Shown: in pieces, positions 1 to 8,795 of the stretch | Layout: the number at the start of each line of letters is the position of its first letter | How positions within the stretch are numbered: the stretch's first letter is position 1 | Assembly (NCBI RefSeq): GCF_900114915.1 | Contig: NZ_FOUS01000005.1 | Span: 412,723-476,722 of the forward strand | Origin: Bradyrhizobium sp. Rc3b | GTDB taxonomy: Bacteria > Pseudomonadota > Alphaproteobacteria > Rhizobiales > Xanthobacteraceae | Direction of reading: 5' to 3' | Length of the DNA: 64,000 nucleotides | Translations under genes and position numbers: made by a program | Notes under the pieces: model-generated | Databases searched by the model: none | The model's input: only the letters and a program-made list of their open reading frames with translations | What the model was told of the DNA's origin: nothing

Positions 1-737
1 TTGCCGAAGAGATCATCGACCGGCGCTTCTTCGACCACCTTGCCGGCATACATCACGACGACGCGCTGCGCGGTTTCGGCGACGACGCCCATGGCATGGG
101 TGATCAGCATCACCGCCATGCCGAAGCGCTCCTTCATGTCCTGGAGCAGGTCCAGGATCTGGGCCTGGATGGTCACGTCGAGCGCGGTGGTGGGCTCGTC
201 GGCGATGATCAGCTTCGGCTTGCAGGCGAGCGCCATCGCGATCATCACTCGCTGGCGCATGCCACCGGAGAACTGGTGCGGATAATTGTGCACGCGGCCT
301 TCGGCGTTGGGGATCTGCACCAGCTTCAGCATCTCGATGGTGCGATCGAGCGCCTGCTTCCTGGTCACGGCCTCGTGGCGGCGCAGGCTCTCGGCGATCT
401 GCTCGCCGACGGTGAGCACCGGGTTGAGCGAGGTCATCGGCTCCTGGAAGATGAAGCCGATCTCCTTGGCCCTGATCTCGTCGAGCTCGTTGCTGGTCAG
501 CGGCACGAGATCGCGACCCTCGAAGATGATCTGACCCGCCGCGATGCGGCCCGGCGGCATCGCGATCAGCTTCAGGATCGACATCGCGGTGACGGTCTTG
601 CCGCAGCCGGATTCGCCGACCACGCAGAGCGTCTCGCCCCGGTTGATGGAGATGTCGACGCCGTCGACGGCCTGGAGGATGCCGTCGTCCGTGGAGAAGT
701 GGGTCTTCAGTCCCTTGATCTCGAGCAGCGGCGCCAT
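1..737 (-). CDS. Peptide ABC transporter ATP-binding protein (DppD/OppD type), 3' end outside window
   Basis: This is the ATPase of a dipeptide/oligopeptide importer; it hydrolyses ATP on the cytoplasmic face to drive the two permeases encoded just upstream. The minus-strand reading frame starts at ATG 737 ([14 protein letters not shown]). It contains Walker A GESGCGKT (residues about 41-48), the Q-loop [10 protein letters not shown], the signature FSGGMRQR and Walker B LIIADEP. The H-loop reads THAMGVVAE where most family members have THDLGVVAE. Its start overlaps the stop of the upstream permease by ATGA, so the two are translationally coupled. About 245 codons are visible and the C-terminal part, including the oligopeptide-specific domain, lies beyond position 1. 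The family call is firm; the substrate is inferred only from the operon. Confidence 0.93.
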   Translation of the reverse strand, partial: MAPLLEIKGLKTHFSTDDGILQAVDGVDISINRGETLCVVGESGCGKTVTAMSILKLIAMPPGRIAAGQIIFEGRDLVPLTSNELDEIRAKEIGFIFQEPMTSLNPVLTVGEQIAESLRRHEAVTRKQALDRTIEMLKLVQIPNAEGRVHNYPHQFSGGMRQRVMIAMALACKPKLIIADEPTTALDVTIQAQILDLLQDMKERFGMAVMLITHAMGVVAETAQRVVVMYAGKVVEEAPVDDLFG

Positions 738-1654
738 CAGATCACCCGTCGCGCATCGAGTGCGTCACGCAGGCCGTCGCCGATGAAGTTGATGGCGACC
801 ACCGCGATGAAGATCGCGCCACCCGGAAACAGCGCCCAGTGCGGGCCGATATCGAGAAAGTCCTTTGCGTCATACAGCAGCCGGCCCCAGGTCGGCGTGT
901 CGGGCGGGAAGCCGAGGCCGAGGAAGGACAGCGTCGATTCCGCGATGATGGCGGCGGCGACGTCGATGGTGCCGGCGATGATCACCGGACCGAGCGCATT
1001 GGGCAGGATGTGACGTACCACCTGCCGCACCGGGCTCGCCCCGAGCGCCCGCGCGGCCTCGACGAACTCCTTCTCGCGGATCGACAGGAACTGGGCGCGC
1101 ACGAGCCGCGCCACCGGCATCCAGCGCAGGCCGCCGATCACGAGCACGATCAGGATGAAGATACCGCCCTCCGGACCGAACGCGGCCTTCAGACCGTCGC
1201 GGAAGAGATAGATCAGCAGCAGCAGCAGCGGCAATTGCGGCAGCGACAGGAACAGATCGGTCAGCCACATCAGCCCGTGGCCGAGCGCACCGCGCGACAT
1301 GCCGGCGAGCGCGCCGATCAGCACACCGACGAAGACCGAGACCAGCATCGCGGCGAGGCCGACCGCGAGCGAGATGCGCCCGCCATAGATCATGCGGGCG
1401 AGGATGTCCTGCCCGAGATCGTCGGTGCCGAAGGGATGCGCCGGCGAGGGCCCCTGCATGCCTGCGACGATGTCGATGTCGTCGATCTTGACGCGCCAGA
1501 TGAAGGGGCCGAGCACCACCGCCAGGATCAGAACGAGCAGCAGGAACGCGCTGACCACGGCAAGCTTGTGGCGGCTGTAGCGCCGCCACGTCTCGCGCCA
1601 GGGCGAGTAGACGCGCCGCTCAGCGGAGGGAGATGCGAGGGTCAAGCCAGCCAT
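737..1654 (-). CDS. Peptide ABC transporter permease (DppC/OppC type)
   Basis: Inner-membrane permease of a peptide/nickel-type ABC importer, 305 residues. One N-terminal membrane segment follows the short cytoplasmic tail, a periplasmic loop carries the [19 protein letters not shown] motif typical of DppC, and the BPD_transp_1 core contains the EAA loop ([13 protein letters not shown]) that contacts the ATPase. I chose ATG 1654 ([10 protein letters not shown]); an in-frame ATG at 1699 would add 15 atypical residues inside the upstream gene. The first 35 bases overlap the end of the upstream permease gene and its stop overlaps the ATPase start, as expected for one polycistronic message. Confidence 0.92.
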   Translation of the reverse strand: MAGLTLASPSAERRVYSPWRETWRRYSRHKLAVVSAFLLLVLILAVVLGPFIWRVKIDDIDIVAGMQGPSPAHPFGTDDLGQDILARMIYGGRISLAVGLAAMLVSVFVGVLIGALAGMSRGALGHGLMWLTDLFLSLPQLPLLLLLIYLFRDGLKAAFGPEGGIFILIVLVIGGLRWMPVARLVRAQFLSIREKEFVEAARALGASPVRQVVRHILPNALGPVIIAGTIDVAAAIIAESTLSFLGLGFPPDTPTWGRLLYDAKDFLDIGPHWALFPGGAIFIAVVAINFIGDGLRDALDARRVI

Positions 1655-2579
1655 AAAGCACGTCCGCGATGAGATTGAACAGCACGACCAGACACGCAAA
1701 GACGAAGGTGACGGCCATCACCACCGGCGTGTCGTTGGAAAGGATGGAGGAGATCAGCAGCGAGCCGATGCCCGGAATACGGAAGATCTGCTCGGTGACG
1801 ATGGCGCCGCCGAACACCGCGGGCATTTGCAGCGCGATCAACGTCACGACCGGAATCATGGCGTTGCGCATGACATGCTTGACGATGACCTTGGCCTGCC
1901 CGAGCCCCTTGGCGCGGGCGGTGGTGACATAGTCGAGCCGGATCACATCCAGCATCGCCGAGCGCACGAAACGCGTCATCGACGCCGCCTGGAACAGGCC
2001 GAGCACCGCCACCGGCATGATCGCCTGACGGATCATCTCCAGCACCCAGTGGATGCCGGTGCCCTTGATGTCGGTGGTGTAGACGAAAGGCAGCCAGTCC
2101 AGCGTGACCGAGAAGATCAGGATGAACAGGATGCCGGTGAAGAAGGTCGGCAGCGAGAAGCCGACGAACGCGAGTGTGTTGGCGATCTGGTCGAACAGCG
2201 AATAGGGCTTCGTGGCGGCATAGACGCCGACCGGAATCGCGATCAGCAGCGCCAGGATCTGCGCCGAGCCGATCACGTAGAGCGTGGCCGGCAGGCGCTG
2301 CAGGATGAGCGTGTCGACGTTCATCCGGCTGACGAAGGAGAAGCCCCAGTCGCCGTGCAGCATGGCGTTGAGCCAGTGCAGGTAACGAAGGTGGATCGGA
2401 TCGTCGAGGCCGAACTTGGCCCGGAGCGCCGCCTGTACCTCGGGCGGCACGTTCGGGTTGGTCGCCAGCTCGGAGAACGGATCGCCGGGCGCGAGCGCGA
2501 GCACGACGAACAGCACGACCGAGATTCCGAGCAGGCTCGGAATCGCGATCATCAGGCGACGCAGGACGTATTGGCTCAT
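1620..2579 (-). CDS. Peptide ABC transporter permease (DppB/OppB type)
   Basis: First permease of the peptide importer, 319 residues and close to the usual DppB length. It opens with the family hallmark MSQYVLRRLMIAIPSLLG, followed by the LAPGDPF motif, a periplasmic stretch (residues about 40-95) and five further membrane segments. The EAA loop reads TTARAKGLGQAKVIVKH. It begins 29 bases after the binding-protein stop and overlaps the next permease. With DppC it should form the heterodimeric channel. No unusual feature is visible. Confidence 0.93.
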   Translation of the reverse strand: MSQYVLRRLMIAIPSLLGISVVLFVVLALAPGDPFSELATNPNVPPEVQAALRAKFGLDDPIHLRYLHWLNAMLHGDWGFSFVSRMNVDTLILQRLPATLYVIGSAQILALLIAIPVGVYAATKPYSLFDQIANTLAFVGFSLPTFFTGILFILIFSVTLDWLPFVYTTDIKGTGIHWVLEMIRQAIMPVAVLGLFQAASMTRFVRSAMLDVIRLDYVTTARAKGLGQAKVIVKHVMRNAMIPVVTLIALQMPAVFGGAIVTEQIFRIPGIGSLLISSILSNDTPVVMAVTFVFACLVVLFNLIADVLYGWLDPRISLR

Positions 2580-2608
2580 GAGGGAAGGCCCCGTCTAGAG
2601 TTGGGGGA

Positions 2609-4399
2609 TCATTCCTCGCGGTACCAGTCGAACAGATTGTCGGTTTCGTTGGCCCAGCCGGACACGACCGGGCGCAGATTGTTGGCCGCTGCCTCGACCT
2701 TGAGGCGATGCTGCACCGGGATGAACACGGTGTCCTGGTACATCAGGTCGTTGGCCTTGATGTAGAGCGCGGCGCGCTTGACCGGATCCATCTCGCCGTC
2801 CGCAGCCTGGATGGTTGCGTCATATTCCTTGTTGACCCAGCGCGGGAAGTTGGTGCCCTGCCACTTGTTCTCCTTGGTGGCGACGAGGGTCGAGAGATAG
2901 CGACGCATGTGCTGCGACGGATCGGGCTGGCTCAGCGGGATCTGGAACATCTCCATGTCGGCGTAGAATTTGGAATAGGTATCGGGATTGCCGACATCGG
3001 ACGAGAAGAACACGGAGGCGACGACCGATTTCAATTCGACGTCGATGCCCGCCTTCTGGCAGGCCTGCTTGACGATTGCCTGGGTCTTCTGGCGCGGACC
3101 GTTGATCGAGGTCTGGTAGAGCAGCTTCAGCTTCTTGCCGTCCTTCTCGCGGATGCCGTCGGCGCCCGGCTTCCAGCCGGCCTCGTCGAGGATCTTCGAG
3201 GCCTTCTCGATGCTGAACTCCCACGAGGTGTTCTTGGAGACGAACTTTTCGGGACCGTTGAGGAAGTTGGCCGTGGTGCGGCCGGCGCGACCATAGATCG
3301 CCTTCTTGACCGACTCGCGATCGATCAGCAGCGAGAGCGCCTTGCGCACCGCCGGATCCGAGAACAGCGGGTGCTTGGTCTTGATCGAGGAGCGTTCGCC
3401 ATCGACCTCGGTGTTGGGATCGGTGAAGTTCAGCGCGATGAACTCGGTGTCGCCACCGACCGCATAGACGGTCTTGCCCTTGCCGCCCTTCTCCAGGCGC
3501 AACAGCACGTCGTCCTCGACCTGGATGTTCCAGCCGAAATCGTATTCGCCGGTCTGGATCACCGCCCGCGCGGCCGAGACGGCGTCGCCGCCGCCCTTCA
3601 TCTCGACCGAGTCGAAATAGGGGCGGCTCGGCATGTGATAATCGGGGTTGAGCACGCCGCGGACGAGGTCGCCCGGCTTGAACTCGACGAACTTGTAGGG
3701 GCCGGTACCGACCGGCGAGAGGTTGGTCGGCGCCTCCCGCGATTTGGACCCCATATAGTCCTTGAACAGATGTTTCGGGATAATGGTGTTGGGCGCACCG
3801 ACGAAGGCGTCGGCCCAGAACGGCGTCGGCTTGTTGAAGAGGATGCGGACCGTGAGGTCATCCACTTTCTCCACCGTGATGTCGCGGAGCGTCGCGATCG
3901 TCAGCGCGGAGGTCGCGGGATCCTTGGCGTATTCCCAGTTGAATACGACGTCGTCGGCAGTGAACGGCGCGCCGTCATGCCATTTAACGCCGGGCTTGAG
4001 CTTCCAGGTCACCGACTTGCCGTCGGCGGCCAGGCCGCCGTTCTGGATCGAGGGAATTTCGGCGGCGAGAACCAGCTTCATGTTGCCGTCGGGATCCCAA
4101 CAGGCCAGCGGCTCGTAGAACAAGCGCGCACCGTCCTGGTCCTTGGTGCCGGTGGCGAAATGCGGATTGAGCAAGGTCGGGCCCTGCCACCACAGCAGCT
4201 TCAGCGCACCACCGCCGCCACGCTTGGTCGGCTTGTAGGTCGAGGCGCCCTCGGCCATGGCGACGCCGCCGAGCGCGAGGATCTGGTTGGCCAGCGGGGC
4301 AGTGAGACCGACCGCGGCCATGCGCGTGATGAAGGCGCGGCGATCCATCCGTCCGTCCTTCACCTGGCCGATCATCGAACGCAGTTCTTTATCCAGCAT
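2609..4399 (-). CDS. Peptide ABC transporter substrate-binding protein, Tat-exported
   Basis: Periplasmic family 5 extracellular solute-binding protein, 596 residues, the receptor of the peptide importer encoded downstream. I chose ATG 4399 because a GGGGGA ribosome-binding site precedes it. The N-terminus has a DRRAFITRMAAVG twin-arginine motif at about residues 19-31 followed by a hydrophobic stretch, which indicates Tat export. The body has typical SBP_bac_5 landmarks such as LKPGVKWHDGAPFTADDVVF and PVGTGPYKF. It follows the AbgB-like gene after 261 bases that contain a perfect 12-bp inverted repeat (4575-4604). Substrate unknown; the neighbouring amidohydrolase suggests acylated or aminobenzoyl amino acids. 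Confidence 0.93.
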   Translation of the reverse strand: MLDKELRSMIGQVKDGRMDRRAFITRMAAVGLTAPLANQILALGGVAMAEGASTYKPTKRGGGGALKLLWWQGPTLLNPHFATGTKDQDGARLFYEPLACWDPDGNMKLVLAAEIPSIQNGGLAADGKSVTWKLKPGVKWHDGAPFTADDVVFNWEYAKDPATSALTIATLRDITVEKVDDLTVRILFNKPTPFWADAFVGAPNTIIPKHLFKDYMGSKSREAPTNLSPVGTGPYKFVEFKPGDLVRGVLNPDYHMPSRPYFDSVEMKGGGDAVSAARAVIQTGEYDFGWNIQVEDDVLLRLEKGGKGKTVYAVGGDTEFIALNFTDPNTEVDGERSSIKTKHPLFSDPAVRKALSLLIDRESVKKAIYGRAGRTTANFLNGPEKFVSKNTSWEFSIEKASKILDEAGWKPGADGIREKDGKKLKLLYQTSINGPRQKTQAIVKQACQKAGIDVELKSVVASVFFSSDVGNPDTYSKFYADMEMFQIPLSQPDPSQHMRRYLSTLVATKENKWQGTNFPRWVNKEYDATIQAADGEMDPVKRAALYIKANDLMYQDTVFIPVQHRLKVEAAANNLRPVVSGWANETDNLFDWYREE

Positions 4400-4574
4400 G
4401 GTTGTCCCCCGTCTGGTTCCCATCGTGATGAAGACGGCCGTCAGAGGCGGCCGCCCAATTAGCTGGCAGTAGATGGCACACCGAATGGGGGGCGCGTCAA
4501 CTGGGACCGTGTGTATGCAAACGGTCTTCTGGCTGTCTGTTGGGCAAAACTGTGTTCTGCAGCCCATCCGTTCG

Positions 4575-4604
4575 GCAATCCAGCATCAAAACATGCTGGA
4601 TTGC
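4575..4604. repeat. Perfect 12-bp inverted repeat between amidohydrolase and binding-protein genes
   Basis: The arms GCAATCCAGCAT and ATGCTGGATTGC are exact reverse complements separated by six bases (CAAAAC). It sits about 57 bases past the amidohydrolase stop and 176 bases before the binding-protein start. No T-tract follows on the minus strand, so it is not a standard terminator. It could be an operator, or an RNA hairpin that sets the relative expression of the two genes. Confidence 0.75.
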
Positions 4605-4660
4605 ACGCTGCACTGCGGAAAATTTGTTCGCAGGATCAGACGAAGTGTGGAGGCGAAATT

Positions 4661-6079
4661 CTACGCGACGGACATGTCGAGCGGCGGCTCGACGTGATCC
4701 GGCAGCGGACAGACATACGGCGTCTTGGCCGTTCGCTTCTTCAAGTCGGCCTTGGCCGCCTTGATCAGTTCCGGATCTGTCAGCGCCTTGATGCCGAGAC
4801 CGGCCATCGCCTTGGCGGCCTGCACCATGGCCTTGTGGGCATGCGGGCTCTTGCCCTGCGCCACCACCTGCCAGGTGTGGAACGGCGTGCCGATTGCAAC
4901 CGTGGGGGCGTGAACCTGCACGGTCGGCACCACCCAGCTGACGTCGCCGACGTCGGTCGAGCCGACCAGCGGGTTGCGCTTGGCATCGAGCGGCACCAAG
5001 AAGTCGGCCAGCGGCCGATCGGTCTGCTCCATGCCGATCGCGTAAAAGACCGACGCGATATCCTTGTCGCTCAAGGTCGCGCGGATCTGGCTGGCAAAGC
5101 CCTTGTCGGCATCGTCGAAATGCGGCGGTCCGAGCTCTTCCATGACCCGGTGCAGCGCCTGCTCCAGCGGCGTGTTCGGCAGGATGTTGGAGACCGCGGA
5201 GATGATCTTCATCTCGACCTTGGTCTCGGTCATCAGCGCCGCGCCCTCGGCGATCTTGCTCACACGTCCGACCAGCTCGTTCATGCCGGGAAGGTCACGG
5301 GCGCGGATCGAATAGCGCACCCGCGCATGGGCCTGGACCACGTTCGGCGCAATGCCGCCGGTGTCGAGCAGCGCGTAATGCACCCGCGCATCGCTCGGCA
5401 TGTGCTCGCGCATGTAGTTCACGCCGACATTCATCAACTCCACCGCATCGAGCGCGGAGCGGCCGAGATGCGGCGAGGCCGCGGCATGCGAGGTGCGACC
5501 GGTGAAGATGAAATCCGCGCGCGTGTTGGCGAGCGACGGCGTCACCGCGACCTCCCAGAAGCTGTGCGGATGCCAGGTGATGGCGATGTCGGCGTCCTCG
5601 AACGCGCCGGAGCGCACCATGAAGGCCTTTGCGGCGCCGCCTTCTTCAGCCGGACAGCCATAATAGCGCACGCGACCTGGCACCTTGTTTTCGGCAAGCC
5701 AGTCCTTCACCGCGGTCGCGGCGAGCAGCGCGGCGGAACCGAGCAGATTGTGACCACAGCCATGGCCGTGCCCACCGGCTTCGATCGGACGATGCTCGGC
5801 GACACCCGCTTCCTGGCTGAGACCGGGAAGGGCGTCATATTCGCCCATGAATGCGATGACCGGACCGCCCTCGCCCCACTCGCCCATCACTGCGGTCGGA
5901 ATGCCGGCGACGTTCTCGGTGATGCGGAAACCCTGATGACGCAGCTCGGCGAGATGCTCGGCGGCGGACCGCGCCTCGGTGTAGCACACCTCGGGCATGC
6001 CCCAGACCTTGTCGCTGAGGTCGATGAAACGCCCCTTGATCGTGTCGACGCCACGCCAGATATCGCTGCGGTTGTCCAT
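4661..6079 (-). CDS. M20-family amidohydrolase, AbgB-like (aminobenzoyl-glutamate utilisation)
   Basis: Cytoplasmic metal-dependent amidohydrolase of the M20 peptidase family, 472 residues, most like AbgB, which cleaves p-aminobenzoyl-glutamate with AbgA. Metal-site sequences are visible: GGHGHGCGHNLLG, PAEEGGAAK and the dimerisation-domain pattern FTGRTSHAAASPHLGRSALD. I chose ATG 6079 (MDNRSDIWRG); an ATG at 6118 would add 13 residues. It is the first gene of the minus-strand unit leading into the peptide importer, so it probably hydrolyses an imported N-acyl amino acid or dipeptide. The exact substrate cannot be read from sequence. Confidence 0.88.
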   Translation of the reverse strand: MDNRSDIWRGVDTIKGRFIDLSDKVWGMPEVCYTEARSAAEHLAELRHQGFRITENVAGIPTAVMGEWGEGGPVIAFMGEYDALPGLSQEAGVAEHRPIEAGGHGHGCGHNLLGSAALLAATAVKDWLAENKVPGRVRYYGCPAEEGGAAKAFMVRSGAFEDADIAITWHPHSFWEVAVTPSLANTRADFIFTGRTSHAAASPHLGRSALDAVELMNVGVNYMREHMPSDARVHYALLDTGGIAPNVVQAHARVRYSIRARDLPGMNELVGRVSKIAEGAALMTETKVEMKIISAVSNILPNTPLEQALHRVMEELGPPHFDDADKGFASQIRATLSDKDIASVFYAIGMEQTDRPLADFLVPLDAKRNPLVGSTDVGDVSWVVPTVQVHAPTVAIGTPFHTWQVVAQGKSPHAHKAMVQAAKAMAGLGIKALTDPELIKAAKADLKKRTAKTPYVCPLPDHVEPPLDMSVA

Positions 6080-6366
6080 TGCTTCGGTCCGTGATCCCTT
6101 GGTCAAACGAAGCGGCAATGGTTAGCAGCTTCATGGTACGGCGCCTAGCACCTCGCCGGACACCAGCCATGCGGCGCATGCCGGATTGAGGGGTGCCTAC
6201 CGCTCGTGCACAAGGTGTTTCCGTGCCTTTCAAAGATTTCACGCGGCGCTCTCACGAATAATTGGGAACGAGGCTTTCAAGACGGCCTGCCCCGGCCTAA
6301 ATTATGCGGGCTTCGCGCGTCGCTCTGCAGCAATCACGGAGCGATGCACTCAGCCAGGAGAACTCC

Positions 6367-7338
6367 ATGCCCGCTTTGACCGAATGGAGAGTGCCGCCGG
6401 CCAATCAGCCGCGTGCGGGCGACTACGGTTTCGATCTCGACCGCGCGCTCGCATCCGTCGTTGGCCTGCACGCCATCGTCCCGCCGGACGCCTTCAGCGC
6501 CGAGACGCTGGGCACCGAACGCGCCGGCAACGGCGTCGTGATCGATCACGGACTGGTGCTCACCATCGGCTATCTCATCACCGAGGCGGAATCGGTGTGG
6601 CTGCACCTCGGCGATGGGCGGGTGGTCGAAGGCCATGCGCTCGGTTTCGATTCCGAAACCGGCTTCGGCCTGGTGCAAGCCCTCGGTGAGCTCGACGTCG
6701 AACCGTTGCCGCTCGGCAGCTCGGCAGAAACCGGGATCGGCGACCGCGTCGTGGTCGGCGGCGCCGGCGGTCGCACGCGCTCGGTCGCCAGCCAGATCGT
6801 GGCCAAGCAGGAATTCGCCGGCTATTGGGAATATCTGCTGGACGAAGCCGTCTTCACCTATCCCGCGCATCCGAACTGGGGCGGCACGGCGCTGCTCAAC
6901 GAGCGCGGCGAGCTGATCGGCATCGGCTCGCTTCAGCTGGAGCGGGAGCGCGACGGCAAGGCCGAGCATGTCAACATGGTCGTGCCGATCGACCTCTTGA
7001 AGCCGATCCTGGACGATCTGCGCAAGTTCGGTCGCGTCAACAAGCCGGCGCGCCCCTGGCTCGGGCTCTACTCGACCGAGATCGACAACCGCTTGGTCGT
7101 GATCGGGATCTCCCCCAACGGCCCTGCCGCGCGCGCCGAGCTCAAGACCGACGACATCATCCTCGCCGTGAACGGGGACAAGGTCACGAGCCAGACCGCC
7201 TTCTACAAGAAGATGTGGGCGCTCGGCACCGCCGGCGTCGACGTGCCGCTGACCGTGTACCACCAAGGCGTCACCTTCGACGTCACGGTGACCTCCACCG
7301 ATCGCTTCAAGCTCTTGAAGGCACCGAAGCTGCATTGA
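6367..7338 (+). CDS. Trypsin-fold (HtrA/DegP-like) protein with PDZ domain, predicted catalytically inactive
   Basis: A 323-residue protein with an HtrA-type trypsin fold (residues about 40-215) and a C-terminal PDZ domain (about 228-315, starting ARPWLGLYS). Aligned by eye with DegP, all three catalytic residues are missing. The His motif LTNNHVV is LTIGYLI (Tyr69), the Asp motif SDPxxDxALL is FDSETGFGLV (Gly99), and GNSGG is NWGGTALLN (Trp171 or Gly172 at the serine). No signal peptide is visible, so it is probably cytoplasmic, unusual for an HtrA relative. ATG 6367 is preceded by AGGAGAACTCC. A scaffold or peptide-binding role is inferred. The serine hydrolase gene begins 22 bases later. 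Confidence 0.85.
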   Translation: MPALTEWRVPPANQPRAGDYGFDLDRALASVVGLHAIVPPDAFSAETLGTERAGNGVVIDHGLVLTIGYLITEAESVWLHLGDGRVVEGHALGFDSETGFGLVQALGELDVEPLPLGSSAETGIGDRVVVGGAGGRTRSVASQIVAKQEFAGYWEYLLDEAVFTYPAHPNWGGTALLNERGELIGIGSLQLERERDGKAEHVNMVVPIDLLKPILDDLRKFGRVNKPARPWLGLYSTEIDNRLVVIGISPNGPAARAELKTDDIILAVNGDKVTSQTAFYKKMWALGTAGVDVPLTVYHQGVTFDVTVTSTDRFKLLKAPKLH

Positions 7339-7360
7339 TCCCACGCTGAAGGAAGCCGCG

Positions 7361-8431
7361 ATGAGCGAGGCCGTGATCGACGACATCGTGGCCGTGCTGC
7401 CGCCGCTGCTCAATGCGCTGGAAGCACTCGGCTTCTTCCAACGCCATCTGCATCCGCCGGCGTTCGCTACCGTGATGAACGCGATCGGCGCACCGGATGA
7501 GGCGCTGCAAGCGGCACACGCGGCTATTGGAAAGTGGCCAGAGCAGTTCGCGGGCCTCCGCGAGCGGCTCGATCGCGCCTGCGGCGAGACGCTCGCCGCC
7601 TTTGCCGGGATCCGCGAGGTGGAGCGCGGCAATGGCGATCTCATCGCTGTCTTCCGCGCGCTGCGCCACGTGCCGCGCGCGCAGGAGGCGCTTTATCCCC
7701 TGGCGATGCAATTTCCTCCCGTAAGCAGCTTCTTCCTCAACACCGCCAATCGCGAAAATGCGGATCTGTTGTCGCGGCTCGACGTCGGCGCGAGCGAAAA
7801 TACTGGCATCTTCCACGATCACAACGAACCCGGCAGCCGCGGCGGCTTCTCGGTCTATGTGCCTGAGGACTATACGCCCGAGCGTGCCATGCCGCTGGTG
7901 ATGGCGCTGCATGGCGGCAGCGGCAACGGACGCGGTTTCCTGTGGAGCTGGTTGCGCGACGCCCGCAGCCTTGGCACGATTCTGGTGGCGCCAACCGCGA
8001 CCGGTCCGACCTGGGCGCTGATGGGCGATGATGCCGATACGCCTAACCTCATGCGTATCCTCGAAACCGTGCGCAGCCGCTGGAGCATCGACGCCTCGCG
8101 CATGCTGCTGACCGGCATGAGCGACGGCGGCACCTTCAGTTACGTCAGCGGCCTCGACGGCGCCTCGCCTTTCACCCATCTGGCGCCGGTCTCGGCAACC
8201 TTCCATCCGCTGATGGCGGAGATGGCCGACGCCGCGCGCCTGCAGGGGCTGCCCATCTTCATCACCCACGGCAAGCTCGACTGGATGTTTCCGGTGCAGA
8301 CCGCGCGCCAGACCCAGGCCGCGCTCGCAACGGCCGGGGCTGATGTCACCTATCGCGAGATCGACGACCTCAGCCACACCTATCCGCGCGAGATCAACGC
8401 GGAGCTGGTGCAGTGGCTGAACGCGGGGTGA
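7361..8431 (+). CDS. Alpha/beta-fold serine hydrolase (esterase/depolymerase-like)
   Basis: A 356-residue protein whose C-terminal two thirds is an alpha/beta hydrolase. It has an oxyanion-type loop ALHGGSGNGRGF, nucleophile elbow GMSDGG (Ser254), HGKLDWMFPV (Asp307) and LSHTYP (His339), giving a complete Ser-Asp-His triad in the right order. The first ~130 residues form a separate helical region that I do not recognise. No export signal is visible. The layout resembles the phospholipase/carboxylesterase or PHB-depolymerase-like esterase group; the substrate is unknown. It lies 22 bases after the inactive protease-like gene and is probably co-transcribed with it. Confidence 0.85.
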   Translation: MSEAVIDDIVAVLPPLLNALEALGFFQRHLHPPAFATVMNAIGAPDEALQAAHAAIGKWPEQFAGLRERLDRACGETLAAFAGIREVERGNGDLIAVFRALRHVPRAQEALYPLAMQFPPVSSFFLNTANRENADLLSRLDVGASENTGIFHDHNEPGSRGGFSVYVPEDYTPERAMPLVMALHGGSGNGRGFLWSWLRDARSLGTILVAPTATGPTWALMGDDADTPNLMRILETVRSRWSIDASRMLLTGMSDGGTFSYVSGLDGASPFTHLAPVSATFHPLMAEMADAARLQGLPIFITHGKLDWMFPVQTARQTQAALATAGADVTYREIDDLSHTYPREINAELVQWLNAG

Positions 8432-8514
8432 ACAACCCGTCCTTATCCGCGCCGCACTGCCGCGGAACCATCGCTCCGGGCCGACGTTATTGCTGGCCCA
8501 CCGGAGGTTCGCAA

Positions 8515-8721
8515 ATGCAGACTTTTTTCGGAATGATCCTTGGCGCGCTGCTGCTTGCCGGCGGCGTGTATGTCTATGACTCCATGCAGACCTCGTCCGT
8601 CGCCAATGGCGAGGTCGCGACCACCAATCGCACCATCGTGAACTGGGATGTCGCGAAGGCGGATTGGGATGCGCTGCGCGACCGCGCGCACAAGGACTGG
8701 GTCCGGATCTCGTCGAAGTAA
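8515..8721 (+). CDS. Small single-pass membrane protein of unknown function
   Basis: A 68-residue protein with one N-terminal hydrophobic segment (MQTFFGMILGALLLAGGVY, residues 1-19) followed by a hydrophilic tail rich in Asp, Lys and Trp. The start at 8515 is chosen because CGGAGG lies nine bases upstream; a longer in-frame start at 8413 would run into the hydrolase gene. It is the last gene in this plus-strand group. I recognise no domain; the gene looks real from its ribosome-binding site and the hydrophobic N-terminus. Confidence 0.7.
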   Translation: MQTFFGMILGALLLAGGVYVYDSMQTSSVANGEVATTNRTIVNWDVAKADWDALRDRAHKDWVRISSK

Positions 8722-8740
8722 CAACGCCCATCATGAACGA

Positions 8741-8773
8741 GGCGCCGTCGCGAGCTCCGCGGCGGCGCCTTTG
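8741..8773. terminator. Hairpin between converging genes, possible terminator
   Basis: GGCGCCG and CGGCGCC pair over seven bases, with an inner CGCG/CGCG extension, and are followed by only three T residues. It sits exactly between the plus-strand small membrane protein and the minus-strand DsbA-like gene. The weak T-tract lowers confidence. Confidence 0.5.
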
Positions 8774-8795
8774 CGTTGGCTACCGCCGATGCGCC

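Noticed and set aside
2708..4462. A 584-codon open frame on the plus strand opposite the binding-protein gene
   Set aside because: It mirrors the codon pattern of the real minus-strand gene, shows no domain and has no ribosome-binding site. GC-rich genomes generate such shadows.
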